Assembly: GCA_022760475.1 (NCBI GenBank)
Contig: JALEFZ010000054.1
Coordinates: forward strand, 1 to 33,353
From: Bacteroidia bacterium
GTDB lineage: Bacteria; Bacteroidota; Bacteroidia; J057
Length of the DNA stretch: 33,353 nt
Direction: 5' to 3'
The notes below the pieces were generated by a model, which saw only the letters and a list, made by a program, of their open reading frames with translations, did not search any database and was not told the origin of the DNA. Position 1 is the stretch's first letter. The number at the start of each line of letters is the position of its first letter. Below, in pieces: positions 24,186 to 33,039 of the stretch. A program made the translations under genes and the position numbers.

Positions 24186-24217
24186 AAAAAAGCCCGCCCT
24201 TTATCAGGGCGGGCTTT
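24186..24217 (-). terminator. Rho-independent terminator of the DUF6515-like gene
   Basis: AAAGCCCGCCCT (24189-24200) and AGGGCGGGCTTT (24206-24217) form a perfect 12-bp stem with loop TTATC. On the minus strand the stem ends in a T-run (complement of 24186-24191). It is 30 bases beyond the stop at 24248. Confidence 0.88.
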
Positions 24218-24247
24218 GCTATATAGAAATGCTACTGAGTATTTTTA

Positions 24248-24712
24248 TTATCTAAATGGGTTGCGTACCAGGACAAAGTCATTTCCTCTCTTATCTTTGA
24301 CAAACCAGTAGGTACCTGCATGGAAATAAACACGCTTTCTATACCTTACTCTTTCAGCATTAGCTGGTCTACGGTCTAACCTGATTCCTAGCGGTGGATT
24401 GACCACCATGAATCCTCTCCTTCTTTCCAGGTAAAAAAGACCATCTAGGTAAAAGAAGGTATTCCCACCATGTCTGATTCTATCAGCCCTTCTGGGCATT
24501 CTCCTGTTGTTTTTATAATAGGTTCCCAAATATGGGTTTCTCTCCCTTCTAAACCTCTGAGTATTAAAGGCTACATCTCCTATATTCGAATACCCCCTTG
24601 TATTTCTAGTTGAAGGCACTGTGCATGAACCATTGCGTTGTGCCATAACAGACTCGGTCATTAGCATTGAAAAAGAAAACAGGGCGATTATTATCCAGTT
24701 GATTGTTTTCAT
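24248..24712 (-). CDS. Secreted basic protein with DUF6515-like repeats
   Basis: 154 residues from ATG 24712; ATG 24721 adds three residues before the signal peptide. The signal (MKTINWIIIALFSFSMLM) probably ends before QRNGSC. The mature protein is very Arg-rich. Two copies of an aromatic motif, GGNTFFYLDGLFYLERRRGF and RVYFHAGTYWFVKDK, separated by VVNPPLGIRLDRRP, have the layout of DUF6515 proteins (short G-x-T-Y-Y-Y-x-x-G-x-Y-Y units with VVxPPxG). Function unknown; probably periplasmic or surface exposed. It converges on folE and faces the TonB-receptor operon across a 236-base gap. Confidence 0.68.
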   Translation of the reverse strand: MKTINWIIIALFSFSMLMTESVMAQRNGSCTVPSTRNTRGYSNIGDVAFNTQRFRRERNPYLGTYYKNNRRMPRRADRIRHGGNTFFYLDGLFYLERRRGFMVVNPPLGIRLDRRPANAERVRYRKRVYFHAGTYWFVKDKRGNDFVLVRNPFR

Positions 24713-24890
24713 ATCCGTCAAATTGAGTTCAACATTTGTTTCTCTATTTGCTTCAGTAGAGAATACATTTAAATAGACGGGCTTGCCCTCAGCATGTTCA
24801 TAGTAAATGAATGTGCGGGAAACAGTAAAGAAGGATCGTGTATAAAAAATGCCTATGCGTGTTGTGAAATTTGCCGAATTACAAATCCTC

Positions 24891-24921
24891 TTGAATCAGA
24901 AGCGATTTACATATACCTTTC
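24891..24921 (+). promoter_or_regulatory. Candidate promoter of the four-gene outer-membrane operon
   Basis: TTG (24891-24893) and TACCTTTC (24914-24921, one base off TAnnTTTG) are separated by 20 bases, within the spacing known for Bacteroidota promoters. The start codon at 24949 lies 27 bases downstream of the -7 element. Confidence 0.35.
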
Positions 24922-24948
24922 ATAATACAAACTGCTATTGCAAACTCA

Positions 24949-25680
24949 ATGGGTATACTTATAAAATGGAAAGCCTTAAAAAAAGTTGTTCTAGTCCTAT
25001 GCACACTATCAAGTGGAGTATTGGTTTGTTCTCAAGATGGCCCTAATGAAATAAGGCAGCTTGAGCTGCAAAAAGCGCTGAGCAGCTTTGGCCAGGGAAA
25101 AGAACAAATCATGGACAACCTTCGTGGTGAGGTATATGTGAACATGACGCCTCAATCCAAGGGCAACAAATTTTTCCCCAATGACCAATGGCTGGAAGGC
25201 AGCATCCTTTCCTCATATTTTCGTTTAGAAGGTATTCTTTTGAAATATGATACCCATCAGGATCAACTGCTTTACCTCGACTCGAGAGGGAACAAAGCTC
25301 CTGTCAATCTTGACCCCCTTCAAGTTCAAAGTTTTGTCCTGGTCAACTCACATTTCATGTACTTTTCTGATCAAGACTCAATGCCCTTCAAAGGCTTCCT
25401 GGAGATCCCTTATTCCGGGAAAACCAGGCTATATCACAAGATCTTTAGCAAATTGCAAAAAGGGACAGACAATCCATTCGGACAGCATGAAATCAGGCAT
25501 AGGTACTTTGTTCAATCTGGAAAAAACATCAAACTCATCAGAAAGAAAAAAGACCTGTTATCCATCCTTTCAGATCAGACTGAAAAGGTAAGTGAATTCC
25601 TAAAAGTAAATAAATTGTCAGTTTCAAGAATGACGAATGAAGATTTTATCCGCATATTAAGCTACTACGAAAGTCTATGA
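24949..25680 (+). CDS. Secreted hypothetical protein, first gene of the TonB-receptor operon
   Basis: 243 residues. The signal peptide lies in residues about 1-28 (KKVVLVLCTLSSGVLVCSQ). The mature protein starts with a Gln/Leu-rich helix, then a beta-rich region (GEVYVNMTP; LEGILLKYDTHQDQLLYLD), and ends in a basic helical tail (RKKKDLLSIL ... FIRILSYYESL). This shape resembles a widespread unnamed secreted Bacteroidota family, recalled from memory. Its stop overlaps the ATG of the receptor gene (ATGA), so the two are translated together. Inference: a periplasmic or surface accessory of the receptor. The signal Cys at about 27 is followed by Ser, and a lipobox is not convincing. Confidence 0.8.
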   Translation: MGILIKWKALKKVVLVLCTLSSGVLVCSQDGPNEIRQLELQKALSSFGQGKEQIMDNLRGEVYVNMTPQSKGNKFFPNDQWLEGSILSSYFRLEGILLKYDTHQDQLLYLDSRGNKAPVNLDPLQVQSFVLVNSHFMYFSDQDSMPFKGFLEIPYSGKTRLYHKIFSKLQKGTDNPFGQHEIRHRYFVQSGKNIKLIRKKKDLLSILSDQTEKVSEFLKVNKLSVSRMTNEDFIRILSYYESL

Positions 25681-28457
25681 AATTCCGTCTGCTTCTTTTG
25701 CTTCTTGGGTTTACACTTTCTTTTTCCCAAGGTCTTCTGGGCCAAGGGTCAATAATGGTAAACAGGAATTATCATGGCTTGAGCCTAGACTCCCTGTTCA
25801 AAAGCCTCAACTCAAGCGAAACACCCAAAATTTATTATTCAAAGAGTTGGATTTCTGATGTAAAGGTCGTTCAAGAAAAAGTCCCACAAGATTTAAGGCA
25901 TATTCTGGACAAAAGCCTGGAAAACAGCAACTTTAGCTATCTTATTGACAGGGATAACAACATTATTCTTTTACCCCAGAAGAATAGTCAAACTACTTGG
26001 CAGACCAGTCAATCTTCAGGTATCGAAACGGTTAGAAAAAGGGATGATTTTAAAAAATCCTCCGCTGGTATAGCTACCTCTCTTCGGCAGAGACCGATTA
26101 AAGGTCGTCCCTTAATTCAACTAGGGAAAGCGGGACTAGTAGATAAGCAGACTTATGAATTAAAGGGGCTTTTGCTATCGGAATCAGACGAATCTCCAAT
26201 ACAGGGGGGAAGGATACAGATAAGGGGAGAAAACAACGATATCAAAACAGGTACCCTGACGGATGAAAGGGGCTTTTATGAAATAAATCTTCCTAAAGGA
26301 ATTTATGAGTTTAAGATTGAAGACCTCGACCTTGAGCCCCTGCAGGTAAGGATAGAAATCCTTGGAGATGCAGAGCAGAATTTTAGGTTAAGCTCTCCCA
26401 TAAAGGAGTTGGATGAGGTCTTGATCGTTGCTAATACGGAAGCCAATATAAAGAGCAGCCAAATGGGGGTTTCCAGGATAAGCATTAAAAACCTAAAAAA
26501 ACTGCCCACCATTCTTGGTGATGTGGATGTGGTAAAGGCTGCTATTTTGCTGCCTGGTGTACAAACTGTAGGAGAAGGGAGCAATGGATTTAATGTAAGA
26601 GGGGGCAGTGCAGATCAAAATCTGCTGTTGCTCAACCAGTCTACAATTTTTAACCCTTCCCACCTATTTGGATTTTTCTCTGCTTTTAATCCTGATATGA
26701 TTGAAAGTTTTGACCTGTATAAAAGTGCCATTCCAGCGAGATTTGGAGGAAGACTTTCATCAGTCATGGATATCCAAATGAGAGACGGCAATAAAAAAGC
26801 ATGGGAAGCAAATGCAGGAATCAGCCCTATTACCTTAAGAGCAACATTGGAAGGGCCCATAAAAAAAAATAAAAGCTCCTTTTTAATAGGTGGCAGGAGC
26901 ACTTACTCGGATTACTTACTCAACAGACTTGAAAACCCTTTAATTCGAAACAGTGAAGCCAATTTTTATGACCTGAATGCCAAAATTAGTTTCAAAGGGA
27001 ATCCAAAAGACCAATTCGAGGCTTCTTTTTATACCAGTAGAGATTTTTTCCTTTTAAATGGAGATACCTCTTTTACCTATAGAAATTTCAATGGTACCCT
27101 GAACTGGAAACACTTCTGGAACTCAAGGCTACTTGCCTCTAACAGTCTCATTTATAGCGAATATAATTACGACATCAGTACCAGGAGGGAACCTTCTACA
27201 AATTTTGATCTTGAATACAGGATCAGACAAGTCCAAATAAATAGCGATTGGTCATTCAAACCTGCCCCCAAACATCAGCTTAACTGGGGGATTTCTTCAA
27301 TCCTATATTCGTTATCTCCAGGCAGCCAGAGTCCTCGAGGCTCACGTTCCCTTGTTGTCCCAGTCGATATAGAAACAGAGCAAGCCTTAGAATCTGCCAT
27401 TTATTTTAGTGAAGAATATGACCTAAATACCAGGATCAAACTTTATGGTGGACTCAGATTTTCCCTGTATAATTTTCTCGGTCCCCAGACAGTTTATAAT
27501 TATCTGGAAGGTTCTCCCCTTGACCCATCCACTATTGTAGACAGCACCACTTATAACAACGGCGAGTTGATAAAAACCTATGGTGGCCCAGAATTAAGAC
27601 TGTCCAGCAGAATACTTTTGGATGAAAACAGTTCTCTGAAGATTGGATTTCATAGGATGAGGCAGTACCTACATGTATTATCAAATACTACCTCCTTCGC
27701 CCCAACAGATACCTGGAAACTGAGTGACCCATTCATTAGACCTCAGGTGAGTGATCAGTTAGCTGTAGGATATTTCAGAAACTTCCAAAGGAATGCTTAT
27801 GAAGCCTCTGTTGAACTTTATATAAAACGAGTCAATAGAATTCTGGATTTCAAAGGCGGTGCTCAACTGGTTCTCAATCCCTTTGTGGAGACTGGCATTC
27901 TCGCTGGTGAAGGTCAGGGTTATGGAGCAGAGTTTTTATTAAGAAAGAATAAAGGGAAACTAACAGGTTGGGTGAGCTATACCTACGCAAGAATTTTTAC
28001 TCGAATAAGAGGTGATTTTATTGAGGAAACCATCAATGATGGAGACTGGTTTCCCGCTACGGTGGATAAGCCACATGATTTTTCCCTTGTAGGAAATTAT
28101 AGATTTTCCAGGAGATTCAGTATTTCAACCAATGTCGCCTACAGCACAGGAAGGCCGATCACCTTCCCAGTTGGTCAATTTCAGTTGGGTTCCTCAAATA
28201 TCTTGAGTTATTCACTGAGGAATCAATTCAGGATACCTGATTACTTCAGGTGGGACTTGGCGGCGAATTTTGAAGGAAATCACAAGGTAGATAAACTTAT
28301 TGATGGCTCCTGGTCTTTCTCTATTTATAATGTTTTGGGAAGAAGAAATCCATTTTCAATTTTCTTTGTTACCGGTACCTCAGGGATTCAAGGATACAGG
28401 CTTTCCATTTTTGGACGTCCAATTCTGACTCTGACATATAACGTAAAGATAAAATGA
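25677..28457 (+). CDS. TonB-dependent outer-membrane receptor with STN and carboxypeptidase-like domains
   Basis: 926 residues. Signal peptide (about 1-22); STN-like secretin/TonB short N-terminal domain (about 34-99, GLSLDSLFKSL ... NNIILLP); carboxypeptidase-D regulatory-like domain (about 160-237, ELKGLLLSESDESPIQGG); plug (about 270-365, GFNVRGGSADQNLLLLNQ and PARFGGRLSSVMDIQMRDG); and a 22-stranded-type barrel to the C-terminus (ILTLTYNVKIK). It imports an unknown ligand with TonB energy. STN domains normally signal to a FecR-type anti-sigma, but none lies in this operon. It overlaps both neighbours by ATGA. The receptor plus DUF4249 order is common in Bacteroidota. Confidence 0.95.
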   Translation: MKFRLLLLLLGFTLSFSQGLLGQGSIMVNRNYHGLSLDSLFKSLNSSETPKIYYSKSWISDVKVVQEKVPQDLRHILDKSLENSNFSYLIDRDNNIILLPQKNSQTTWQTSQSSGIETVRKRDDFKKSSAGIATSLRQRPIKGRPLIQLGKAGLVDKQTYELKGLLLSESDESPIQGGRIQIRGENNDIKTGTLTDERGFYEINLPKGIYEFKIEDLDLEPLQVRIEILGDAEQNFRLSSPIKELDEVLIVANTEANIKSSQMGVSRISIKNLKKLPTILGDVDVVKAAILLPGVQTVGEGSNGFNVRGGSADQNLLLLNQSTIFNPSHLFGFFSAFNPDMIESFDLYKSAIPARFGGRLSSVMDIQMRDGNKKAWEANAGISPITLRATLEGPIKKNKSSFLIGGRSTYSDYLLNRLENPLIRNSEANFYDLNAKISFKGNPKDQFEASFYTSRDFFLLNGDTSFTYRNFNGTLNWKHFWNSRLLASNSLIYSEYNYDISTRREPSTNFDLEYRIRQVQINSDWSFKPAPKHQLNWGISSILYSLSPGSQSPRGSRSLVVPVDIETEQALESAIYFSEEYDLNTRIKLYGGLRFSLYNFLGPQTVYNYLEGSPLDPSTIVDSTTYNNGELIKTYGGPELRLSSRILLDENSSLKIGFHRMRQYLHVLSNTTSFAPTDTWKLSDPFIRPQVSDQLAVGYFRNFQRNAYEASVELYIKRVNRILDFKGGAQLVLNPFVETGILAGEGQGYGAEFLLRKNKGKLTGWVSYTYARIFTRIRGDFIEETINDGDWFPATVDKPHDFSLVGNYRFSRRFSISTNVAYSTGRPITFPVGQFQLGSSNILSYSLRNQFRIPDYFRWDLAANFEGNHKVDKLIDGSWSFSIYNVLGRRNPFSIFFVTGTSGIQGYRLSIFGRPILTLTYNVKIK

Positions 28458-29638
28458 CACTGATAATCAGATATCTGGGTGTTTTATCACTCATTTTCCT
28501 AACAGCTGCCTGCATCGATCCATACAATCCGGATGTAGGTCCATATGAAGATGCCTTGGCCATAACTGGCTCTGTTTTAGAGGGAAGAAGGATCACCAGA
28601 ATTCAATTGGGAAGTACCTTTGGTTTTGAAGAGGAAAAACCTCGCCTTCTAGGCAATGCCAAAGTCATCATCAATGATGATGAGGGATTGTCCTATCAAT
28701 TGGAGGAGAAAGAAATAGGCATCTATGAAACTGACACGTCTGACTTTGTCGGCATGGTGGGAAGATCTTACCAACTGAGGGTCGAAACCCCAAACGGAAA
28801 CATTTACGAATCAGACTGGCAACTGATGAAAAAAAGTGCCCAGATTGATAACTTATACTTCGAACAGAGCCTGGATGTCAGAGGTTTCGACTCTTTAGAT
28901 GGGGTTCAAGTTTTGGTCGATGCCTCAGATCCTGAAAATACAACCCGATTTTACAGGTGGGAATTTGAAGAGACATGGCATGTCCAGGTACCTATGCCTT
29001 CTAGAGCAGATTGGAATACAGATAATCATACCTACACCTTGTATGAAAATGATGAAATTCCACACATCTGTTACGCATCACAAAAATCCAACGACATCAC
29101 CTTAAGAAATACATTAGGTCTATCAGAAGATCGCCTGGTTAGGGTTCCGATAAATTTTGTTAGTGGAGAAAGCAATAGACTGGTAAGAAGATACTCAATC
29201 CTGGTCAAGCAATATTCCCTTACAGAAGAATCATATAATTTTTGGAAAATTGCTAAAGACCTCACTCAGGATGTAGGTACTTTATTTGACCCCATTCCGA
29301 ACCAACTGGTAGGGAATTTCAGGAATATCAATGATCCTACTGAACCTGTACTTGGCTACTTTAGTGCTGATGGATATGATGAAAAAAGGATCTTTATTGA
29401 CAGGCTTGATTTACCTCCTGACTTTAGCATTCTCAGCAATTATGATTTTTGTGAGGAAGTATTCTTTGAACTAAACCAGGCCGAAGACTTGAGCCTGTAT
29501 ATTTTGAATCAAGGTGGCTCACTGAGCGGGTTTGCAACAGATAATTTTGGATTTGTTGTGGGATTTTTCGGCGCAGCTCCCGAATGCACAGATTGTAGGC
29601 TACAGGGTCAATTGGAAAAACCAGATTTTTGGGAATAA
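28454..29638 (+). CDS. DUF4249 lipoprotein
   Basis: 394 residues. Lipoprotein signal with lipobox LTAAC (C20). The body follows the DUF4249 pattern: ALAITGSVLEGRRITRIQL, then NAKVIINDDEGLSYQLEE, then VGRSYQLRVETPNGNIYESD, and a C-terminal GYFSADGYDEKRIFI with ECTDCRLQG near the end. DUF4249 proteins are surface-exposed partners of TonB receptors in Bacteroidota; their exact role is not settled, but ligand capture is likely. The stop TAA is immediately followed by the ATG of the next gene, and the start overlaps the receptor stop, so all are translationally coupled. Confidence 0.93.
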   Translation: MTLIIRYLGVLSLIFLTAACIDPYNPDVGPYEDALAITGSVLEGRRITRIQLGSTFGFEEEKPRLLGNAKVIINDDEGLSYQLEEKEIGIYETDTSDFVGMVGRSYQLRVETPNGNIYESDWQLMKKSAQIDNLYFEQSLDVRGFDSLDGVQVLVDASDPENTTRFYRWEFEETWHVQVPMPSRADWNTDNHTYTLYENDEIPHICYASQKSNDITLRNTLGLSEDRLVRVPINFVSGESNRLVRRYSILVKQYSLTEESYNFWKIAKDLTQDVGTLFDPIPNQLVGNFRNINDPTEPVLGYFSADGYDEKRIFIDRLDLPPDFSILSNYDFCEEVFFELNQAEDLSLYILNQGGSLSGFATDNFGFVVGFFGAAPECTDCRLQGQLEKPDFWE

Positions 29639-31852
29639 ATGAAGCTAAATACCAATAAATTCTATTTGCTTATTCTGGTCCTTTGGTTTTCAGTTCTGCC
29701 GCGGGTAGGCCAAGCACAAACCTATATCCAGGAGGCCATTGATCTTCATTCTGACAGGGAGATTTACATCGCCGGAGAAGATGTTTTTTTTGACCTCCAA
29801 TGCGTTGATGCCGCTTTTGGTCTCCCTAGCCCGTTGAGCACCATCGCCTATATCGAACTATGGGATCAAAATGGAGATTTGAAAATGCTCCAGAAATACA
29901 TATTAGACTCAGGAAGGGTTTCATCCAGCTTTCAATTAAATAAGGAGCTTGGTACAGGCTATTATCAAATCCGTGCCTACACACGTTGGATGGCCAATGA
30001 TGTCCAGGATGGAAGCATCCGAGAAATTGCAGTGCTTCAATCAAATGTGAGCCTTCCTATCGCACCGAAAAATGAAAATACTTATGTCTTTAATGCCAGC
30101 TTCTTTCCGGAGGGGGGACAACTGGTAGCTGGAATAAATGGAATTCTAGGAGTTCAATTGGAATTTTCTAATGCTCCTGATACAATGTTTATGGCTGTCT
30201 TGGAGACCCAGTTTGGGGAAAAGATCCAGGAAATAAGCATTAACCCAGACGGCCTCGGAAAAATCCAGTTTACTCCCAAAGAAAATCAGTCATATGTTCT
30301 CAATATACCTTCCTCTAAACAAAAATTTCCTTTGCCAGAGGTAAGCGAATCAGGCCTTGTTCTTAGCATTGAAGAAAGGAAAGACAACCTTATTTATTGC
30401 CGAATATTCAGCAACGAAAGCTCACAGTCTTCATATTTTTTATACCTCGAAAAGGGTGGAATCACCTTCCCAAAGAATGAGATATTTATGGCTGATGGCT
30501 CAGCTAGTTTTGGTTTTAAGGCTCCCGCTTACCTCGATGGCAGGATGTCAGTAGTCGTAGAAGGTCAAGACGGTCAAATCAAGGCCAAAAGGCATTTATA
30601 TCAAACCAAAGTCAAACAAAATAAACTTAACCTAAAACATCGCCTCCTATCCAATCAGATGATTGAAGTCGAGTTAAGTACTACTGACTCAGATCTTATG
30701 AAGGGGGCTAAAATTGGTTATTCCCTTACTCCTATACTTCCTGAATTGACGCTTAGACAAGACCTGAGGCATGGTCAGAAAGACAATTCATTGCTTTCAC
30801 TACTTCAGAAAGTCAACTTATCTGTACAGAAGCCAGGTTTGATCGAAAACCAGGGACATAGGTTAGTGGGAAGCGTTGTGGATAACAAAGGAACCGCTGT
30901 TCCCGATGCGGATGTTCAACTTGCTTGGGTGTCGGAGACTCCCAGGGTATATTATACCCGGTCAAATTCAATGGGAGAGTTCGATTTCCTTGTCAATGAA
31001 ATTTTTGGGGATCAGGAAATTTTCCTTATCGCTTATGGAAAAGATGGAGTAGCATTAAGGTTTAAATTTGAAGAAAAATCATTGCTTGCCTTACCTGAAA
31101 TCACCAATAGAAAGTTATCATTCATGGAGGATGAGCTTCCTTTTCTTAACAGAATGCTTGAAAATTTCCAGGTACAAGCAGCTTACAGCGATTTTTTCAT
31201 AGATCAAAAGAGCCAAATCAAACCAAGCAAAAAGCCATTTTGGGGTAAATCAGATCAAAAAATCAATCTAGAAGACTACACAAGGTTTACCATGCAGGAG
31301 ACTTTTTCTGAAATCGTCTATCAGGTCGAGCAAAGGAAAAGAAATGGCAAAGTTCGATTATTGGTGGAGAATAAGTACAGTGATATTCTAATGACTGGAG
31401 CCCCCCTGATCCTCCTTGATGGGATTCCCCTCTCAGGTACCAACGAATTATTTTCTGTTTCATCAAGGAATATTGAGTCAATAGAACTTTATCAATCGGT
31501 TTTCCAACTTGGCCCCAAAAATTTCCATGGAATCATTTCATTATCAAGTGTAAATAGGGATGCAAAAGGGATCACTTGGCCAGAATCGCATAAAAGGCTG
31601 GTTTATGGATTTCCTGAGAAATCAAATATAGAGTTTCCCTATACAAATTTATCCCCTATATCCTCCGAAAGTCTAGCTATTCCAAGGAGGGGGAATTTAT
31701 TGGGATGGGGAACATTTACCTCCACCTCCACCAACCCTCAATTCAGAATTCCCCAACCCGAACTAAGTGGGGTGTATGAATTAAAGGTATGGGGCAGGTT
31801 AAAAAGTGGAGAGCCAATTGAATTGAGAGAAAAAATCACCCTTAGTAATTAA
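29639..31852 (+). CDS. Secreted MG2/carboxypeptidase-like/plug-like protein
   Basis: 737 residues. Signal peptide (about 1-26, ending before QTYIQ). The first domain is alpha-2-macroglobulin MG2-like (about 35-130, HSDREIYIAGEDVFF ... GTGYYQIRAYTRWM). Further beta-rich domains follow, then a carboxypeptidase regulatory-like domain (about 408-480, RLVGSVVDNKGTAVPDADVQ) and a small TonB-plug-like region (about 567-640, PLILLDGIPLSGTNELF ... NIESIELYQ) without a barrel. It begins directly after the DUF4249 stop. Proteins of this architecture accompany TonB receptors in Bacteroidota; the plug-like part may dock to the receptor. It is the last gene of the operon. Confidence 0.88.
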   Translation: MKLNTNKFYLLILVLWFSVLPRVGQAQTYIQEAIDLHSDREIYIAGEDVFFDLQCVDAAFGLPSPLSTIAYIELWDQNGDLKMLQKYILDSGRVSSSFQLNKELGTGYYQIRAYTRWMANDVQDGSIREIAVLQSNVSLPIAPKNENTYVFNASFFPEGGQLVAGINGILGVQLEFSNAPDTMFMAVLETQFGEKIQEISINPDGLGKIQFTPKENQSYVLNIPSSKQKFPLPEVSESGLVLSIEERKDNLIYCRIFSNESSQSSYFLYLEKGGITFPKNEIFMADGSASFGFKAPAYLDGRMSVVVEGQDGQIKAKRHLYQTKVKQNKLNLKHRLLSNQMIEVELSTTDSDLMKGAKIGYSLTPILPELTLRQDLRHGQKDNSLLSLLQKVNLSVQKPGLIENQGHRLVGSVVDNKGTAVPDADVQLAWVSETPRVYYTRSNSMGEFDFLVNEIFGDQEIFLIAYGKDGVALRFKFEEKSLLALPEITNRKLSFMEDELPFLNRMLENFQVQAAYSDFFIDQKSQIKPSKKPFWGKSDQKINLEDYTRFTMQETFSEIVYQVEQRKRNGKVRLLVENKYSDILMTGAPLILLDGIPLSGTNELFSVSSRNIESIELYQSVFQLGPKNFHGIISLSSVNRDAKGITWPESHKRLVYGFPEKSNIEFPYTNLSPISSESLAIPRRGNLLGWGTFTSTSTNPQFRIPQPELSGVYELKVWGRLKSGEPIELREKITLSN

Positions 31853-31871
31853 GGGAATTGTAGCTGAGGAT

Positions 31872-31908
31872 CAGGAATTTTGCCATATTTTCAATCCTGT
31901 GTTTTTTT
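31872..31908 (+). terminator. Weak candidate terminator after the operon
   Basis: CAGGA (31872-31876) and TCCTG (31895-31899) can form a 5-bp stem with an 18-base loop, followed within two bases by seven T (31902-31908). The stem is short and the call is tentative. Confidence 0.35.
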
Positions 31909-31982
31909 ATTAAAACTTGCCTCCAAAAGACATTGAACTATCGGAATATCCCCTAAATTAGAAGTGCTAACTACATTTAGGG

Positions 31983-32882
31983 ATGACTATACTATTTGAA
32001 AGTTTTTCCGAATGGAAGGACTATTGCGAGGGGCACAATTTAGCTCCTTGGGAGGCTGTTCAGACCTACGAGTCAGAGCTACGCGGAAGGTCTATAGAAG
32101 AGATCTGGGCAAGGCTGGAACAGACTTATGCCGTAATGAAGGATGCGGTACAAACTGGTTTAACTGCTGACATGAGTTCCCGTTCGGGAATGGTGGACAA
32201 TGGGGCTAAAAAAGTTAAGAACTCCCAGATTAGTGTCCTGGGTCCACAATTTCAAATGCTCCTAAGTTATGCGCTTTCAGCCAAGGAAGTAAATTCCTGC
32301 ATGGGCAGGGTAGTTGCAGCACCCACAGCAGGAGCGTCAGGAATCATGCCCGGTGTATTGGTTACCTTGGAAGAACTTCATGATTTACCCAAAGAGATCC
32401 TTTATCAATCCATGTTGGTTTCAGCAGGAATCGCCCTTATCATAGAGCAAAGGGCCTCCATAGCAGGGGCGGTAGGAGGTTGCCAAGCTGAAACAGGAAC
32501 TGCTGCCGCCATGGGAGCAGGTGCCATTGTATTCGCTTTGGGGGGAAGTCTGGATCAGGTTTTCGAAGCAGTGGGAATTACCATCATGAATATGCTTGGC
32601 CTGGTTTGCGACCCAGTGGCTGGATTGGTTGAAATCCCATGTATAAAAAGAAATGGTTCTGCTGCAGTCATTGCCTTTGCTTCGGCTCAAATGGCCTTGG
32701 CAGGAGACCGTGCCATGATTCCTGTTGATGAAATCGTCGACGCCATGGGTGAAGTGGGTTCTGCAATGGAAGTCAGGTACAAGGAAACCGCCCTTGGTGG
32801 AATTGCAAATACCCCAACAGCACGAGAAATAGAAAAAAGAGTTTTGATTCAGGAAGCAGAAGAAATTGAGGGGGAAGAATAG
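31983..32882 (+). CDS. sdaAA: L-serine ammonia-lyase, iron-sulfur-dependent, alpha subunit
   Basis: 299 residues, the same length as B. subtilis SdaAA. It deaminates L-serine to pyruvate and ammonia using a 4Fe-4S cluster. Cluster cysteines are C167 (GGCQAETG), C209 (LVCDPVAG) and C220 (VEIPCIKR). The APTAGASGIMPG loop and RYKETALGGIANTP at the end are typical of the alpha subunit. The alpha subunit needs the beta subunit (SdaAB); no sdaAB is in this window, so it must be elsewhere, or the alpha protein acts alone. It has its own upstream region of 130 bases; no promoter motif is convincing. Confidence 0.93.
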   Translation: MTILFESFSEWKDYCEGHNLAPWEAVQTYESELRGRSIEEIWARLEQTYAVMKDAVQTGLTADMSSRSGMVDNGAKKVKNSQISVLGPQFQMLLSYALSAKEVNSCMGRVVAAPTAGASGIMPGVLVTLEELHDLPKEILYQSMLVSAGIALIIEQRASIAGAVGGCQAETGTAAAMGAGAIVFALGGSLDQVFEAVGITIMNMLGLVCDPVAGLVEIPCIKRNGSAAVIAFASAQMALAGDRAMIPVDEIVDAMGEVGSAMEVRYKETALGGIANTPTAREIEKRVLIQEAEEIEGEE

Positions 32883-33039
32883 TCTGCTTTGGTTAGAAAG
32901 AAGGTACCTTGCCTAATCCAAATTAAGCCTAATTTTAAAATCATTTCCAAGAACTGAGCTAAAAAATTGCTCAATCCCATCTTTCATGTCTCTTTTTTAT
33001 CCAAAGCTTGATTATATTTATTGAAAGAAATAAACCTTC

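Noticed and set aside
25247..25591. Plus-strand frame within the first operon gene
   Set aside because: Alternative frame of a gene with a signal peptide and coupled start; no own features.
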